DNA from: Acidobacteriota bacterium
Lineage (GTDB): Bacteria; Acidobacteriota; UBA6911
Reading direction: 5' to 3'
Length of the DNA stretch: 34,107 nt
Assembly (NCBI GenBank): GCA_016929335.1
Contig: JAFGIY010000139.1
Coordinates: 1-34,107 of the forward strand
The notes below the pieces were generated by a model. The model ran no database searches and was not told the origin of the DNA. It saw only the letters and a program-made list of their open reading frames with translations. A program made the translations under genes and the position numbers. Shown here piece by piece: positions 33,014-34,107 of this stretch (its first letter is position 1; the number at the start of each line of letters is the position of its first letter).

Positions 33014-33907
33014 TTATGCTATTTCCGGCAGACAGAAGGATGTTTCAATCTGTTCGCCGCAATGAGAACAATTCCAGTCAACATTCAGTTTATTGCACTT
33101 AATGCCCTTTTCAGTTGCCCATTTCATGCTCCAGCCTTTTCCGCATTCAGGACAAGCCGGAGAGACAACCAGATGTATCGCCAGCAGCCGATGGCCGGAG
33201 GCGGGATTGGAGATTCTGAGTCGGCGAATCTCGAGGTCGGCGACTTGTGCCTCGCGCAGTTCGCTGAGGAGAGAATGGAAGAATCTCAGGGTGTCTTTGG
33301 CCTTTTGCCCGGCCATTTTCTTTCCTGTGGCCGTATGCATGCTGAGAGGAAGACAGGCTGCATACGTCAGCTCCTTGCTGAGGTGTCCGAGCACGGTCGA
33401 TCTGAGTGTCCGGCCGCGCAGCGTGGATTTGGCGAAGAAACTGGCGACACCCATTGCGCCGAATTTTGACAGGAAATCGGCGTCGTGAAGAATAGCGGCA
33501 ATGCGATTCTTCCGGATATTCTCGTTGTATAAGGCTCTCAATCCGGAAAGCACCTTGCGGATATCCGCCTCCTTCATCCCGTGTTGCCGCAGGAGGCGTT
33601 CGGCAATTCGAGCGGACTCCTCTTCTTCAATCGTGCCTTCCTCGTGATATTGGCCGCCGACAAATTTCCCCGCGTCGTGAAAAAGAGCTGCGGCTACCGA
33701 AAGCACCGGATCAACTCGCTCCGATTGCGCCAGCCGATCGGCTATGGATGCCACATGCATCGTATGTTCCCAGAGGAAACTATCAGACCGGCTGCCGACT
33801 CTGTCGTAGGCTTTTTCCGAATCCTGGATCGTTTTGCGGATTTCGTCCATTAATCCCGGGAACCGAGATCCAATCACCTCAAAAGTATTGATTTTCTTGG
33901 CGGCCAT
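33014..33907 (-). CDS. HD-domain protein with C-terminal zinc ribbon
   Basis: This is 297 residues from the ATG at 33907. The HD phosphohydrolase-type metal motif is clear: His48 (WEHTMHV), His77-Asp78 (LFHDAGKF), and a later Asp in ILHDADFLSKFG (about 141-144). Such enzymes hydrolyse phosphate esters, often nucleotides. The C-terminal 50 residues have CPECG and CSHCG, a zinc ribbon. It lies upstream of two MoeA genes in the same direction, so a link with molybdenum cofactor is inferred from context only. A longer frame begins at TTG 33946, but that TTG is the -35 of the predicted promoter, so the ATG at 33907 is preferred. It has no Shine-Dalgarno site, consistent with leaderless translation. 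Confidence 0.85.
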   Translation of the reverse strand: MAAKKINTFEVIGSRFPGLMDEIRKTIQDSEKAYDRVGSRSDSFLWEHTMHVASIADRLAQSERVDPVLSVAAALFHDAGKFVGGQYHEEGTIEEEESARIAERLLRQHGMKEADIRKVLSGLRALYNENIRKNRIAAILHDADFLSKFGAMGVASFFAKSTLRGRTLRSTVLGHLSKELTYAACLPLSMHTATGKKMAGQKAKDTLRFFHSLLSELREAQVADLEIRRLRISNPASGHRLLAIHLVVSPACPECGKGWSMKWATEKGIKCNKLNVDWNCSHCGEQIETSFCLPEIA

Positions 33908-33916
33908 AGACGCGGA

Positions 33917-33946
33917 ATTATCCCGCGTGCGCCTTGGGAGCGTCAA
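33917..33946 (-). promoter_or_regulatory. Promoter of the HD gene, giving a nearly leaderless mRNA
   Basis: The minus strand has TTGACG (33946-33941), an 18-base spacer and GATAAT (33922-33917), five of six matches in each hexamer. The start point, about 7 bases downstream, falls near 33910, within about 3 bases of the ATG at 33907. Confidence 0.55.
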
Positions 33947-33972
33947 GACGATACTTCAATCGGCAATTAGTT

Positions 33973-34020
33973 GTCAGCTGTCAGTGCTCAGCTGATAGCC
34001 TATGGCTGAGTGCTGAGAGC
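33973..34020. repeat. Heptamer inverted-repeat element, AGCTGTC-like family
   Basis: The left arm reads GTCAGCT, GTCAGTG, CTCAGCT, GATAGCC (33973-34000). After TAT, the right arm GGCTGAGTGCTGAGAGC (34004-34020) is its reverse complement with a few mismatches. The arms are related to the single arm at 213-244. It lies between the HD promoter and the edge fragment. Confidence 0.6.
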
Positions 34021-34034
34021 TTAACCCGCATTAT

Positions 34035-34107
34035 TCATGAAGCTTCTACTGCGGCGGCGGATCCGGGCATGTCTACGGCGTTGCGCTCGGTCGGATTCCT
34101 CGACGTA
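34035..34107 (-). CDS. Possible C-terminal end of a gene cut by the window edge
   Basis: On the minus strand, 24 codons from the edge are open to a TGA at 34035-34037, ending NAVDMPGSAAAVEAS. The Ala/Ser-rich, acidic ending looks like a protein tail, but the stretch is too short to prove. The complementary frames read as Arg-rich and less plausible. Function cannot be assigned. Confidence 0.25.
   Translation of the reverse strand, partial: TSRNPTERNAVDMPGSAAAVEAS

Noticed and set aside
1..34107. tRNA, rRNA, riboswitch, prophage or insertion-sequence genes
   Set aside because: No cloverleaf, rRNA-like segment, recognisable riboswitch core, phage gene or transposase was seen on either strand by reading; small RNA genes cannot be excluded without covariance searches.

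Overview
The window looks like chromosomal DNA of a Gram-negative bacterium, most plausibly an Acidobacteriota-type lineage. This is an inference from gene content: a MoxR/DUF58/BatA/DUF4159/DUF4175 cluster, HEAT-cyclophilin and TPR-protease proteins, many exported proteins, and a class A penicillin-binding protein. No rRNA, tRNA, CRISPR array, phage gene or transposase was found. Coding density is high and both strands are used.

Layout. (1) 249-2985, minus strand: a small membrane-anchored protein followed by a HEAT-repeat/cyclophilin fusion. (2) 3164-19204, plus strand: nine tightly packed genes. They encode an M16-like protein without the zinc motif, a VWA/amidotransferase-like membrane protein, a caspase/C13-like protein, a TPR metalloprotease, DUF4159, MoxR ATPase, DUF58, a BatA-like VWA protein and a giant DUF4175 coiled-coil protein. 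This is an extended MoxR-VWA envelope module. The ATPase and DUF58 are cytoplasmic, two VWA proteins and DUF4175 are in the membrane, and two probable proteases are exported. (3) 19347-21591, plus: UDP-glucuronate decarboxylase and a sugar aminotransferase. (4) 21677-25214, minus: a PBP1b-type peptidoglycan synthase followed 10 bp later by an unrecognised helical protein. (5) 25355-28281: two divergent radical SAM genes, one with a B12-binding domain and one with a SPASM-type tail. Between them is a REP-like palindrome. (6) 28459-29622, plus: a secreted PPC-domain protein. (7) 29694-33907, minus: an HD-domain/zinc-ribbon protein, MoeA, and a MoeA-periplasmic-binding-domain fusion, suggesting molybdenum cofactor work. 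(8) A gene fragment may run off the right edge.

The most unusual structure is a set of dispersed elements built from 7-bp units, usually arranged as facing arms of a long inverted repeat. There are three unit families: ATTGACG, GAATTAC, and RGCAGTC with its AGCTGTC-like relatives. They occupy most of the larger gaps in the big operon, the gap before moeA, and both window ends. One copy is a perfect 35-bp inverted repeat (12490-12524 with 12540-12574). In three copies the last A of the upstream gene's stop codon is the first A of the element. In four genes the element is read into the predicted N- or C-terminus, so it affects start-site choice and may have altered signal peptides.

Start codons were moved from the longest open frame where a Shine-Dalgarno site, a promoter or a repeat argued for it. 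This applies to the VWA, caspase-like, TPR, MoxR, DUF58, PBP, B12-radical-SAM and HD genes.
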